DNA from: Agrobacterium tumefaciens | GTDB lineage: Bacteria; Pseudomonadota; Alphaproteobacteria; Rhizobiales; Rhizobiaceae | DNA: 64,000 bases | Direction of reading: 5' to 3' | Assembly: GCF_005221385.1 (NCBI RefSeq) | Contig: NZ_CP039903.1 | Coordinates: 1,550,001-1,614,000, forward strand | Shown here: positions 19,151-28,840 of the stretch, in pieces | How positions within the stretch are numbered: the stretch's first letter is position 1 | How the letters are laid out: each line of letters starts with the position of its first letter | Program-made: the position numbers and the translations under genes | Notes under the pieces: generated by a model | Seen by the model: only the letters and a program-made list of their open reading frames with translations | Databases searched by the model: none | Told to the model about the DNA's origin: nothing

Positions 19151-20711
19151 GCTGGGCGGCTCCCGAATGTGACGTATGGATGCCACCCATCAACAGACCG
19201 ATCTTTTCAAGCGTCATCTCTTCCACCGGATGGGCCTCGGAGAGCTTGCCGTCGGAAATGACCGCGATATTGGTGGCGACCTCGAAGATTTCATCGAGAT
19301 CCTGGCTGATGACGATGACGGCCGAGCCGGCCTTGGCAAGATCGACCAGCGCCTGGCGAATGCGGCTTGCGGCACCGGCATCCACGCCCCAGGTCGGCTG
19401 GTTGACCACCAGCACGGCGGGTTGACGGTCAAGCTCGCGCCCGACGATGAATTTTTGCAGGTTGCCGCCGGAAAGCGATCCGGCCAGCGGATCGGCCCCG
19501 CTCTTGCGCACATCCATGGTTTCCGAAATGCGCCGCGCCGCCGCCCTGATGGCCGACCCCCTGACGATGCGCAGGAAACCGCCGGTCAGAAACGCCTTGC
19601 GATCGGAACGCGCCCGCGCCAGCAGAAGATTGTCGGAAAGGCTCATGCCGGGAACGGCGGCATGGCCGTGGCGCTCTTCCGGCACGAAACCCGCGCCCAT
19701 CAGCCGGCGGCCATTAATACCGGTGCGGCCAACCGGCTTGCCGCGCAGATGGATGGCGTCATTATTATAGACGGGATATTCGCCCGAAAGCGCATCGAAC
19801 AGTTCGCCCTGCCCGTTGCCGGCCACACCGGCAATCGCCAGCACCTCGCCTGCACGCACATTCATGGAAATCGATTTCAAGGCCACGGCAAAAGGCGTGC
19901 GCGGCGCGACCGAAAGCGCCATGACCTCTATCTGCGGCACGCCGAGCGCTTCGCCCGTTGACCGCGAAACGCTTGCGACATCGCTGCCGACCATCATGCG
20001 CGCCAGAGATGCCGGCGTTTCCTTGCGCGGATCGCACGCACCCGTCACCTTGCCGTGACGCAGGACGGTGGCGCGATCACAGATGCGCTGCACCTCTTCC
20101 AGACGGTGGCTGATATAAAGCACCGAACGGCCTTCGGCCTTCAGCTTTTCCAGCGTCTCGAACAGCTTGTCGGCCTCCTGCGGCGTCAGCACCGAGGTCG
20201 GTTCGTCGAGAATGATGAGGCGCGGGTTCTGCAACAGCGCGCGCACGATCTCGATCCGCTGACGCTCGCCAACCGAAAGATCGGCCACATGCGCATTGGG
20301 ATCGAGCGGCAGGCCATAGGCGCGCGACAGCGTTTCGGCTTCCTTGGCGATTTCCTTCAGAGAGATTTTCGGGTCAAGCGACAGGGCGATGTTTTCAGCA
20401 ACCGTCAGCGCCTCGAACAGCGAGAAATGCTGGAACACCATGCCGATACCGAGCCTGCGGGCTTCGCTTGGCGAACCTACGGAAACTGGCTGGCCCTGCC
20501 AGATGATGTCGCCTTCCGTCGGCGCAAGGACGCCGAACAGCATCTTGACGAGCGTGGACTTGCCGGCGCCGTTTTCACCCAGAAGCGCATGGATTTCGCC
20601 CGGCGCAATATCGAGATCGATGCCGTTGCAGGCGGCGAAATTGCCGAACAGCTTTGTCAGCTTGCGAACGGACAGAAGAGGCATGGCCTCTGGCGCCAGA
20701 TTTCCAGTCAC
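19140..20711 (-). CDS. ABC transporter ATP-binding protein with two ATPase domains
   Basis: 523 residues carrying two ABC cassettes. The first has Walker A GENGAGKST, signature LSVGERQRIEIVRALL and Walker B LIILDEPTS. The second has a degenerate P-loop (GVAGNGQGE), signature LSGGNLQKFIVGREL and VVNQPTWGVD in place of the usual Walker B. This asymmetry is normal for the BMP/sugar (RbsA-like) class. It is the first gene of the importer operon. Confidence 0.93.
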   Translation of the reverse strand: MTGNLAPEAMPLLSVRKLTKLFGNFAACNGIDLDIAPGEIHALLGENGAGKSTLVKMLFGVLAPTEGDIIWQGQPVSVGSPSEARRLGIGMVFQHFSLFEALTVAENIALSLDPKISLKEIAKEAETLSRAYGLPLDPNAHVADLSVGERQRIEIVRALLQNPRLIILDEPTSVLTPQEADKLFETLEKLKAEGRSVLYISHRLEEVQRICDRATVLRHGKVTGACDPRKETPASLARMMVGSDVASVSRSTGEALGVPQIEVMALSVAPRTPFAVALKSISMNVRAGEVLAIAGVAGNGQGELFDALSGEYPVYNNDAIHLRGKPVGRTGINGRRLMGAGFVPEERHGHAAVPGMSLSDNLLLARARSDRKAFLTGGFLRIVRGSAIRAAARRISETMDVRKSGADPLAGSLSGGNLQKFIVGRELDRQPAVLVVNQPTWGVDAGAASRIRQALVDLAKAGSAVIVISQDLDEIFEVATNIAVISDGKLSEAHPVEEMTLEKIGLLMGGIHTSHSGAAQHAH

Positions 20712-20910
20712 GGATCCCCTCTTTCACCGGCTGTCCATGCTTTCTTTGAAGCATTTCAACAACCGTGGTCATTGTTCCCAATCCGGTGGCAATGCGTATG
20801 CAATGCTACGGGACCATGATTTATTGATAACCGTTTTGCTGCTGCGCACAACCGAAAAAGAAACTGCTTAAATGCAATTTGCACAAGCAATAAACGGCTT
20901 TAGATTTTTC

Positions 20911-21636
20911 TTACTTCGCGCCGAGCGAGGGGAAGAACTGCAAGATTCCACCGATGCAATAAAGATAGATGCCGCTCGCCACGAATGCGATCACTGCCCA
21001 TGTCGGCGTTTCAAAATGCATCAGCAGCGCATAACCGCCAAGCGCACACCAGACGAACACGACGGCCAGATTGAGCGGCCGCAACCTCTTAACCCGCACC
21101 GGATGCAGGAAGTTGATCGGCAGGAATGTCAGGAACACCGAGACGGTGACGACTGTCATGGCCGTGGTTGCGCTTGCATCCATGACGAACAGCGTGAAAA
21201 CAACCATGTTCCACACCACCGGGAATCCCGAGAAGAAATATTCGTCCGTCTTCATGCCCATATCGGCATAATAGATGGCACTCGAGACCACGATCATGCC
21301 AGCCGCCACGAAGGATAACGGCTCGCCGATCATGCCGCTCTGGTAAAGCGCAAAGGCTGGCAGAAGCACATAGGTGACGTAGTCGATGATATTGTCGAGC
21401 GTATCGCCGGACCAGTTGGGCAGAACTTCCTTCACCCGCACCTTGCGGGCGATGGGTCCATCGATACCATCGACCAGAAGCGCAAGCCCCAGCCACCAGA
21501 ACATATCGACAAAACGATGCTCGGCAGCGGCGACGACGCCGAGAAAAGCCAGAAACGAACCGGATGCCGTGAGCATATGCACGGAAAAGGCGCGGATTTC
21601 CGCGTAGGGAACACGCTTGTAGTTGAAAATTTTCAT
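20911..21636 (-). CDS. pcs: phosphatidylcholine synthase
   Basis: 241 residues from the ATG of MKIFNYKRVPYAEIR; a start nine codons earlier is also open. The CDP-alcohol phosphotransferase motif is intact: DGPIAR, then GDTLDNIID (DG-x2-AR-x-G-x3-D-x3-D), within eight hydrophobic segments. Pcs condenses choline with CDP-diacylglycerol to make phosphatidylcholine in one step. This pathway is characteristic of Rhizobiaceae and other host-associated bacteria. Confidence 0.95.
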   Translation of the reverse strand: MKIFNYKRVPYAEIRAFSVHMLTASGSFLAFLGVVAAAEHRFVDMFWWLGLALLVDGIDGPIARKVRVKEVLPNWSGDTLDNIIDYVTYVLLPAFALYQSGMIGEPLSFVAAGMIVVSSAIYYADMGMKTDEYFFSGFPVVWNMVVFTLFVMDASATTAMTVVTVSVFLTFLPINFLHPVRVKRLRPLNLAVVFVWCALGGYALLMHFETPTWAVIAFVASGIYLYCIGGILQFFPSLGAK

Positions 21637-21845
21637 GGTCAGCGTCTGCGCCCCGCTTTTCATCCGCCCTGTTCATTCCGGTATGCGGCCATTCACCACG
21701 CTTTGCAACCGGCTCAATCCGCTTATCCTAAGACTAATATAGTGGCGCAACCAACGAATGTTTGCGCCCGGATGTTCCGGCGTCCAAGTGGATTTACCTG
21801 CGCAAAGCCTCTATGATGCTGTGGAAATAACAACGGATCAGGACC

Positions 21846-23054
21846 ATGAGACACTTCGATATCGCCATAACAGGTGCGGGACTTGCGGGCCAGATTGCCG
21901 CTATTGCGCTCGCCCGGGCCGGCCGCCACGTGGCGCTTGTTGCTCCTTCAAGCGACAGGAAGGATCAGCGCACCACCGCGCTGATGGATCAGTCCATCCG
22001 GTTCATGGACCGCCTCGGCCTTTGGTCACGCATCGCGCCTGCCGCCGCGCGCCTTTCCACCATGCAGATCATCGACGGCACCGACCGCCTGCTGCGCGCG
22101 CCGACGGTGCAGTTCCGCTCCTCCGAAATCGGGCTTGATGCTTTCGGCTGGAATATTCCCAATGAGGCGCTGCTAGGCGTTCTCGCAGAGGCGGTCGAGC
22201 AGGAACACAATATTACTCGCCTCGATACCTCGGCGGAAACGATCGACATCGGTAACGACCGCATAACGGTGACGCTGGCGAATGGCGAAACACTATCGGC
22301 CGATTTTCTGATCGGCGCGGATGGCAGGAAATCGATGGTGCGGGATGCGGCCGGTATCGGTGTCAAATCCTGGTCCTACCCGCAGACAGCCGTCGTCCTG
22401 AATTTCGGCCACAGCCGGCCGCACGGCAACGTCTCGACGGAATTCCACACGCCCACCGGGCCTTTCACCCAGGTTCCCCTGCCCGGCAACCGTTCCAGCC
22501 TCGTCTGGGTCGTCACGCCACAGCAGGCCGAGGAACTGACGGCGCTGCCGCTGGAAGCCCTGAGCCTGAAGGTCGAGGAACGCATGCAATCCATGCTCGG
22601 CGCGGTTACCGTCGAAAACAGCGTCCAGGCATGGCCGCTGTCTTCCATGACGGCGCACCGCTTCGGCAAGGGCCGCGTGGCGCTGATCGGCGAGGCGGCG
22701 CATGGTTTTCCACCCATCGGCGCGCAGGGACTGAACCTCAGCCTGCGCGACATCATCGTGCTGACGGAACTGCTGGGCGCCATCTCCGACCGGCCGATTG
22801 CCGCGGACGCCGGCAGCAGCTTCGACCGCAAACGGCGGGCGGATGTTTATAGCCGCACCCTGAGCGTCGATCTCCTGAACCGCTCGCTGCTTTCGGATTT
22901 CCTGCCGGTGCAGATGGCGCGCGCGGCGGGCCTGCATGTGCTCTCCGGCATCGGCACGCTCAGAAGCATGGTCATGCGCGAAGGCATCGAGCCGGGGCGC
23001 GGGCTGAAGGCCCTGCCCTCGCTGCTGTTCGGCAGCTTCAAAAAGGCTGGATGA
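21846..23054 (+). CDS. UbiH/UbiF-family FAD-dependent hydroxylase
   Basis: 402 residues. FAD-binding features are present in order: GAGLAG dinucleotide fold (residues 8-13), FLIGADGRKSMVRD (DG motif, about 155), and VALIGEAAHGFPPIGAQGLNLSLRD (GD motif, about 280). The family hydroxylates aromatic rings in ubiquinone synthesis; which position this copy modifies cannot be told. Its 3' end overlaps the convergent AEC gene by 17 bases. Confidence 0.9.
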   Translation: MRHFDIAITGAGLAGQIAAIALARAGRHVALVAPSSDRKDQRTTALMDQSIRFMDRLGLWSRIAPAAARLSTMQIIDGTDRLLRAPTVQFRSSEIGLDAFGWNIPNEALLGVLAEAVEQEHNITRLDTSAETIDIGNDRITVTLANGETLSADFLIGADGRKSMVRDAAGIGVKSWSYPQTAVVLNFGHSRPHGNVSTEFHTPTGPFTQVPLPGNRSSLVWVVTPQQAEELTALPLEALSLKVEERMQSMLGAVTVENSVQAWPLSSMTAHRFGKGRVALIGEAAHGFPPIGAQGLNLSLRDIIVLTELLGAISDRPIAADAGSSFDRKRRADVYSRTLSVDLLNRSLLSDFLPVQMARAAGLHVLSGIGTLRSMVMREGIEPGRGLKALPSLLFGSFKKAG

Positions 23055-23976
23055 AATACACCACGCCGGTCAGCGTGAAGACCGACAGCACCGTGGAGAT
23101 CAGGATCGTCGCCGACGCCCGCTCCTGCCAGACATGATATTGCTGACCGATGACGAAGACATTCGTTGCGGTCGGTAGCGCAGCGAGCAGAACGGCGGAA
23201 TAGATCCACACCGGCTCGAACCGCCCGAACGACGACAGGACCAGATAGGCGGCAAGAGGATGCAGGATCAGCTTTGCCGGCACGATGTAGCTGATTTCCA
23301 CCGGCACCCGTTTCATTGGCCTAAGCGCCAGCGTCACGCCCATGGCAAACAGCGCGCAGGGGGCGGCCGATTGCGCCAGATAATCCACCAGCCGCTGCAC
23401 CGCCTCCGGCGGCTGCCATGACAGCGAAGCGGCAAGAAATCCGGCAATTACCGAGACGATGAATGGATGAGTGATGACCTTGCGCGCCACATCCAGCGCA
23501 AGCCTCGCAGTCGATCGCTTGTCGCCCCCAGCCACCGCCATCATCGCCGGTGCGACGATGAAATGGGCAGCGTTTTCAAGGCAGACGATCAGCGCCACCG
23601 GCACTGCCGCCTTTTCGCCAAGCGCCAGCAGCGCAAGCCCCGGCCCCATGTAACCGATATTGCCGTAGCTTGCCGCGAAACTCTGGATCGTGGTTTCGGC
23701 GAAGCTGTTCTTGCGTATGAACCGGCCAATCAGGAACACCAGCAGAAAAATGCCATAGGTGCAGGCAAGGCTGGCGGCGACAAAATCCATCCGCGCCAGT
23801 TCCTCCACCGGGGTTTTCGACACCAGCTTGAAAAACAGCGCCGGCAGCGCCGCATAGATAATGAAGGTGTTCAGCCAGCCCATCGCCTCGACCGGCTGCT
23901 TCGTGATGCGCGCCGCGCCGTAACCGATGAAGATCAGGCCGAAAAACGGCAACAGCAATCCCACGATATCGGCCAC
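23038..23976 (-). CDS. AEC-family transporter
   Basis: 312 residues with about ten hydrophobic segments in two halves, as in the auxin efflux carrier/malonate permease family. Typical stretches are AASYGNIGYMGPGLALLALG near residue 105 and ALFAMGVTLALRP near 205. It is an inner-membrane secondary carrier, probably for an organic acid or related compound; the substrate is not evident. Confidence 0.9.
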   Translation of the reverse strand: MADIVGLLLPFFGLIFIGYGAARITKQPVEAMGWLNTFIIYAALPALFFKLVSKTPVEELARMDFVAASLACTYGIFLLVFLIGRFIRKNSFAETTIQSFAASYGNIGYMGPGLALLALGEKAAVPVALIVCLENAAHFIVAPAMMAVAGGDKRSTARLALDVARKVITHPFIVSVIAGFLAASLSWQPPEAVQRLVDYLAQSAAPCALFAMGVTLALRPMKRVPVEISYIVPAKLILHPLAAYLVLSSFGRFEPVWIYSAVLLAALPTATNVFVIGQQYHVWQERASATILISTVLSVFTLTGVVYFIQPF

Positions 23977-24010
23977 GATCTTTCCCCCGCCTATAATCTC
24001 CGCGGGAGGC

Positions 24011-24757
24011 TTAACCGATTTTCATCAGGATCGGAAAGGTCTCCTGGAACCAGATCGCCACATTGGTGATAAAACCGGACATGAAAGCGATACCGGTCAG
24101 CACCAGAAGCACACCCATCACCTTTTCTACAAGACCGAGATGGCGGCGGAAACGCGCAAGGAAACGCATGAAGGAGCCGGAAAAAGCTGCCGCAATCCAG
24201 AACGGCACCGCAAGACCGAGTGAATAGACGGCAAGCAGCATTGCACCGTCACCCACCGTGTCACGCGCGGCGGCAACGCCGAGAATGGCGCCCAGAACCG
24301 GGCCGATGCAGGGCGTCCAGCCAAAAGCGAAGGCAAGGCCCATGACATAAGCCCCGGAAAGCGTGGCGGGTTTGCCCGCCCCCTGAAACCGCGCCTCACG
24401 CGAAAACAGGCCGATACGGAAAACGCCGAGAAAATTCAGGCCCATGAGGATAATGATGAAACCGCCGATCTTGGCGAGAATATCGATATTCTGCCGCAGC
24501 AACGTGCCGATCGTCGAGGCGCCTGCCCCCAGCGCCACGAAAACAGTGGCGAAACCGAGGGTGAAGAAGAAAGCCGAAAACATCACGGCTCTGCGAATCT
24601 CCGGCCGCGGCGCGGTCTCCTCCGTCTTGAACTGCTCGACGGAAACACCCGCCATATAACAGAGATAGGGCGGCACCAGCGGCAGCACACAGGGCGACAG
24701 AAACGAAAGAGCGCCGGCCAGGAGCGCGGTGAACAGGGAAATATCGGCAATCGACAA
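24011..24757 (-). CDS. ccdA: CcdA-like cytochrome c biogenesis protein
   Basis: 248 residues from a TTG at 24,757. This start gives the usual family N-terminus (SIADISLFTALLAGALSFLSPC) and has GGAG six bases upstream. An ATG 19 codons earlier (24,814) is the alternative. The two redox cysteines lie in LSFLSPCVLPLVPPYLCYMAG and AFGWTPCIGPVLGA. It carries electrons across the inner membrane from thioredoxin to periplasmic thiols for cytochrome c maturation. Confidence 0.9.
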   Translation of the reverse strand: MSIADISLFTALLAGALSFLSPCVLPLVPPYLCYMAGVSVEQFKTEETAPRPEIRRAVMFSAFFFTLGFATVFVALGAGASTIGTLLRQNIDILAKIGGFIIILMGLNFLGVFRIGLFSREARFQGAGKPATLSGAYVMGLAFAFGWTPCIGPVLGAILGVAAARDTVGDGAMLLAVYSLGLAVPFWIAAAFSGSFMRFLARFRRHLGLVEKVMGVLLVLTGIAFMSGFITNVAIWFQETFPILMKIG

Positions 24758-25038
24758 GAAGAACTCCGCATCCCGCAAAGCCGCCACGATTTTGAAGATT
24801 CGCGGGCACTTCACGCTTCATTTTCGCGCATGTCATTGCTGCAAAACGATTTCACCCGTTTGCGCGACACGCCTGAAGCCGGTTTTATCCCCAGCCGCCC
24901 CCTCTCTCCAATCACCTTTTTGGGGGTGCGACAAAAAAAACCAGATTGATTGTCGAAAGCGCTTTTTTTGGGTTGACCGAACGGATCGCTCTACATATGT
25001 TCCGCGCACTTCCGAAGGGCAAATCAGCCCCGACATGG

Positions 25039-25114
25039 GAGAGCGTAGCTCAGCCGGTAGAGCAACTGACTTTTAATCAGTAGGTCCAGGGTTCGAATCC
25101 CTGCGCTCTCACCA
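25039..25114 (+). tRNA. tRNA-Lys (TTT)
   Basis: A 76-base cloverleaf with encoded CCA. The acceptor stem is GAGAGCG/CGCTCTC, the D arm GCTC...GAGC, the anticodon stem ACTGA/TCAGT with loop CTTTTAA (anticodon TTT), and the T arm CAGGG TTCGAAT CCCTG. All stems pair fully. Confidence 0.98.
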
Positions 25115-25309
25115 CCTCAGATTTATTTTCCCAATAATTTACAAGAGTTTGTCGATACCGATAGCCAAGCGCCGTCGTGACTTGGAAATCTCCGCCAGCC
25201 GTTTCACGGCGCAGAAGTAACCGCGCTCGCCCCACCGTTCGTTTCCAATTCAGCCTCTGCGGCAAAACCCGATCATGCAGCCTGCGCGCAAACAGCCATG
25301 ACAACCGCG

Positions 25310-26053
25310 CTAGCGATACGCATACACATACCGCGCAACATTGTCATAGAAGCTGGAGAGATAGGCCGGAATCCGTTTAATACGGGCGAACTTGCTGCCG
25401 CGATATTCGGCCCGGGTGCCGACCAGCGTGTCCGGGTCGCCGAACGGCAGGAAATCCTTATCGGTTACATAAACCTCAGTGCCGTAGCCCCAGCCGCATT
25501 CCAGGGCGCGGTCGAAAGGCAGCGTCATCACCCTTGCCGTTTTGAGAAAACGCGCCGCCCCGCCCCGCGAGATGATGTAGCAGGCGGATGATCCCTGCGG
25601 ACCGTAGATGCAGCGCCCAAGTGTATCGCCAAGCGCGCTGGTTTTCCGGCCCTTGAAACCGCTGCGGCGGTGGTTGGTCAGTTTGACGATTGCATTTTCC
25701 GGCATTACCGCAACCGTTGCCTTGACCCGTTCCAAAAACTCGGGGGTGAAGGCGACGTCGTCCTCAACGATCACCGCCACCGGCGCATCGGTGGCAAGGA
25801 ATATCTCCAGTGCCTTTATATGGCTGGCATAGCAGCCATATTCACCGGCGAGCGCATGGCGGCCGTTGCGTTGCTCGAAACCGCGCCGGTCGAAATCCGT
25901 CCATTTGGCGGGTGGAACAGTCTTGCCGTCGACGCCTTCCACCGGGCGCAGATCCAGCCCGAGGCCGGCAGCGCCCTCCAGCATCTTCTCAAGCCGCGCA
26001 CGCGCCCGGGCAATGGAAATGATGTAGATGGGGAAAGTGGAAATCGGCAGCAT
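25310..26053 (-). CDS. glycosyltransferase family 25 protein
   Basis: 247 residues of the GT25 (LPS galactosyltransferase-like) family: YIISIARARARLEKM at the N-terminus, GVDGKTV near residue 60, the acidic donor/metal site IVEDDVAF near 100, and LTNHRRSGFKG near 125. A role in LPS or capsule sugar addition is likely; acceptor and donor are unknown. Confidence 0.87.
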   Translation of the reverse strand: MLPISTFPIYIISIARARARLEKMLEGAAGLGLDLRPVEGVDGKTVPPAKWTDFDRRGFEQRNGRHALAGEYGCYASHIKALEIFLATDAPVAVIVEDDVAFTPEFLERVKATVAVMPENAIVKLTNHRRSGFKGRKTSALGDTLGRCIYGPQGSSACYIISRGGAARFLKTARVMTLPFDRALECGWGYGTEVYVTDKDFLPFGDPDTLVGTRAEYRGSKFARIKRIPAYLSSFYDNVARYVYAYR

Positions 26054-26213
26054 TCAGAACACACCATGCGCATGAAGACGGGAGACCGTCTCCTACAGCA
26101 AGGCGCGTGCGACGTCCATTCGGACACCCAGAAGGCGCGATCTCGTCAGGTGGAATACAGGGATTTGCGGCAGCAGGCGGTTTCAGACCCGAAACACATG
26201 GGGCCGCTGGTTT

Positions 26214-27470
26214 TTACTTGCGCGCGGCTGTGCGACGGCAGCGCCAGTTCCAGTCTCTCGGCTCGCCCGTGTCCAAATGAACCGATTCGGTGTGGCAATA
26301 GGTGCCGACGCCACCGCGTTCAGGCAGGGAACGCAGATAGGTGGCAAGCTCCCATTTGGAGACGCCCTTGATCTGAATATCGGCGGCATCGCAGGTATAG
26401 TGCTTGGAACCCTGCCTCACGCCCTTTGGCGGACGATAGCCCGAAGTGACGATCGCCGGGCTGTTATAATGCCGCTCGATGTCCTTGATCATGCGGACCA
26501 GTTCCGGCTTGAAGCAGCCAACCTCGACGCGATCCGTCTGCAGGAAAAGACCGTTCGGGGAAACACGGGTCAGGCCGGAAAGCGACGCCAGCTTCATGAG
26601 GCCGGTCGGTTCGTCATCCTCATCTTCGAGATGCGCATCGTCGAATTCCTCAGACATCATCGAGCGACCCGAAAGCGCAATACCCATCGTTCGGTCCGTT
26701 GCGCCCGATAGCGCCGCAACCTCGGTATTTGCAGCGGTACCATTCTCGATCATTTTCGGCAGCCGTTTTTTGGCGGCTCCGGCGAAAAATGCCGCAAGCG
26801 TTACGCCTGTGCCTTCGCTTTCCTGTTTCTCACCTGCTTCCTGTTTCTCACCTGCGGGCACCACGTTTGTCGCGGGTTGCGCAGCGGCGGCGGCTGCAAG
26901 CTGTTGCGGCGCGGGTGTGGGAACAGGCTGGCGGTTTTCGCTGTGCTGTTCCGGCACCGGAACTGGCGCGGAAACAGGCTGCGGCTGGAGTTGCGGCTGC
27001 GCCGGCGCTGAATAAACGCTGCTGACGGCGGGAATGATCTTCTGCGATGGGGCGGCGACGGAACCGTCTGCCGCTACGGAAGGGGTTGCCGCACGGGCGG
27101 TGGAATAGATGCTGGATGTGCCGGCGGAAATTGCTGTTGGCTGCGTCGTCAGCCCGCCAATATCGGCGGCGGCACCATAACCCTGCGCCGGGCCACCCGG
27201 CGCCTGCGGCTGAGCCGGCACGGCGCCACCGGACGCCGATGCAACGGCAGGGTCCACATAATGCCCCGGCCGAGCGCCAGCCGCAGTCGCGGCGACGGCC
27301 GCTGCGGCCGTCTGCGACGGTTGTTGCGCGGCAATTTCCGGCTTCTTGGTATTGGCGGCCATCTCATCATCCGTCACCGCCGAAACACAGCCGGAAAGCC
27401 CGAGCAACGAAACCGCAATAACGAGACGCTGACAGGAAACGCGTCCTTTCGCGCCCTCGACAGTTTTCAT
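26214..27470 (-). CDS. DUF882 (YcbK-like) lipoprotein, M15-type fold
   Basis: 418 residues from the ATG at 27,470, which has GGAGG upstream; the longer open frame lacks support. The N-terminus has a lipobox (LLGLSGC), suggesting an outer-membrane or periplasmic lipoprotein. A long low-complexity Ala/Pro/Gln region (about 30-190) leads to a C-terminal DUF882 domain with YNSPAIVTSGYRPPK and HYTCDAADIQIKGVS, matching the zinc site of M15 murein peptidases. A peptidoglycan-related role is likely. Confidence 0.85.
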   Translation of the reverse strand: MKTVEGAKGRVSCQRLVIAVSLLGLSGCVSAVTDDEMAANTKKPEIAAQQPSQTAAAAVAATAAGARPGHYVDPAVASASGGAVPAQPQAPGGPAQGYGAAADIGGLTTQPTAISAGTSSIYSTARAATPSVAADGSVAAPSQKIIPAVSSVYSAPAQPQLQPQPVSAPVPVPEQHSENRQPVPTPAPQQLAAAAAAQPATNVVPAGEKQEAGEKQESEGTGVTLAAFFAGAAKKRLPKMIENGTAANTEVAALSGATDRTMGIALSGRSMMSEEFDDAHLEDEDDEPTGLMKLASLSGLTRVSPNGLFLQTDRVEVGCFKPELVRMIKDIERHYNSPAIVTSGYRPPKGVRQGSKHYTCDAADIQIKGVSKWELATYLRSLPERGGVGTYCHTESVHLDTGEPRDWNWRCRRTAARK

Positions 27471-27628
27471 GAGTGGCCTCCGTATCTTGCATTTCCAACA
27501 GCAGCACGGGAACGGAATCGTGTGCTTTCCCAAAACGGAACGGGCCGTTTTGATTCGCGGAATATGCCTCATCCCATCAGGATAAGGCAAGAGCGCCCGA
27601 AAACGCCGCTGTTGGCCGGGAAAATCCC

Positions 27629-28069
27629 TTACCAGGAACCGGTATTCTGCATAGATATCCACGGTTCGGCTGGTGCGAGGCTTTCGCCCTTCTGCAGAAT
27701 CTCGAAAGAAATACCGTCAGGCGAACGGACGAAGGCCATGTGCCCATCACGCGGCGGCCGGTTGATCACGATGCCATTCTGCTGGAGCCTGGCGCAGAAG
27801 TCGTAGATATTGTCGACCTCGTAAGCCAGATGGCCGAAATTGCGGCCGCCGGTGTAATCCTCGGTATCCCAATTATACGTGAGTTCGAGGCTCGGCGCCT
27901 TTTTTTCCCTGGCCACAGCAATGTCATCACGCGCAGCAAGAAAAACCAGAGTGAATCGGCCTTTTTCGTTTTCGATTCGGCGTATTTCCTCGAGACCCAT
28001 GAGGTCGCAATAGAATTTCATTGATTCGCCAAGGTCTTTGACACGAACCATTGTGTGCAGATACCGCAT
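27629..28069 (-). CDS. gloA: lactoylglutathione lyase-like VOC protein
   Basis: 146 residues. ATG at 28,069 has GGAGAGGAAG upstream. The four metal ligands expected in glyoxalase I are visible: His of MRYLHTMVRV, Glu of LELTYNWD, His of NFGHLAYEV and Glu of ISFEILQKGE. It would isomerise the methylglyoxal-glutathione hemithioacetal to S-lactoylglutathione in the cytoplasm. Confidence 0.9.
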   Translation of the reverse strand: MRYLHTMVRVKDLGESMKFYCDLMGLEEIRRIENEKGRFTLVFLAARDDIAVAREKKAPSLELTYNWDTEDYTGGRNFGHLAYEVDNIYDFCARLQQNGIVINRPPRDGHMAFVRSPDGISFEILQKGESLAPAEPWISMQNTGSW

Positions 28070-28261
28070 TTTCTTCCTCTCCAATACACGGGTCCGGAGC
28101 CGTTAAACGCATGATCGCAAGCCCCGGACAAGGACGGCGACATAAAAGCAGCTGCGCAAATCAAAAACTAGGGCTTGCGTGGAACCGTTACCAAGATGTT
28201 AATCTGGTACACAGGAATCAGTTGACCGGTGTATGGCGCGTAATCGAGGGGTTGGCAGGAT

Positions 28262-28840
28262 ATGGCTGATAGGATGTCATCGAAAACGATAGTCGATGTC
28301 GAGGACCTTTCGGGCGATGCCGTGGACCTGACCGAAATTACCGGCGTCGTGAAATGGTTCGACGTCGCCAAGGGTTTCGGCTTCATCGTGCCCGATAACG
28401 GCACGCAGGATGTGCTGCTGCACGTCTCCTGCCTGCGCCGGGACGGATACCAGACCATTCTCGAAGGCACCCGCATCGTCGCCCTCATCCAGCGTCGTGA
28501 CCGCGGCTTCCAGGCTTTTCGCATCCTGTCGATGGATCAATCGACCGCCGTTCACCCCTCGCAGCTGCCGCCGGTGCGCACCCATGTGCAGGTCACACCC
28601 TCAAGCGGGCTGGAGCGCGCCATCGTCAAGTGGTTCAACCGCACCAAGGGTTTCGGCTTCCTGACGCGTGGCGAAGGAACGGAAGACATTTTTGTGCATA
28701 TGGAAACGCTGCGTCGTTTCGGCCTGACGGAACTGCGCCCGGGCCAGGTGGTGCTGGTGCGTTTCGGCGATGGCGACAAGGGTTTGATGGCGGCTGAAAT
28801 TCACCCCGACAACCCGGTCTCAGTCGGGATGTCGCACTGA
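28262..28840 (+). CDS. protein with two cold-shock domains
   Basis: 192 residues with two CSD folds: GVVKWFDVAKGFGFIVPDNG (about 28-95) and AIVKWFNRTKGFGFLTRGEG (about 120-185). Both keep the RNP1 aromatic core, so nucleic-acid binding is expected. Duplicated cold-shock domains are common in rhizobia. The downstream DUF192 gene starts at the last base of the stop codon, implying one transcript. Confidence 0.93.
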   Translation: MADRMSSKTIVDVEDLSGDAVDLTEITGVVKWFDVAKGFGFIVPDNGTQDVLLHVSCLRRDGYQTILEGTRIVALIQRRDRGFQAFRILSMDQSTAVHPSQLPPVRTHVQVTPSSGLERAIVKWFNRTKGFGFLTRGEGTEDIFVHMETLRRFGLTELRPGQVVLVRFGDGDKGLMAAEIHPDNPVSVGMSH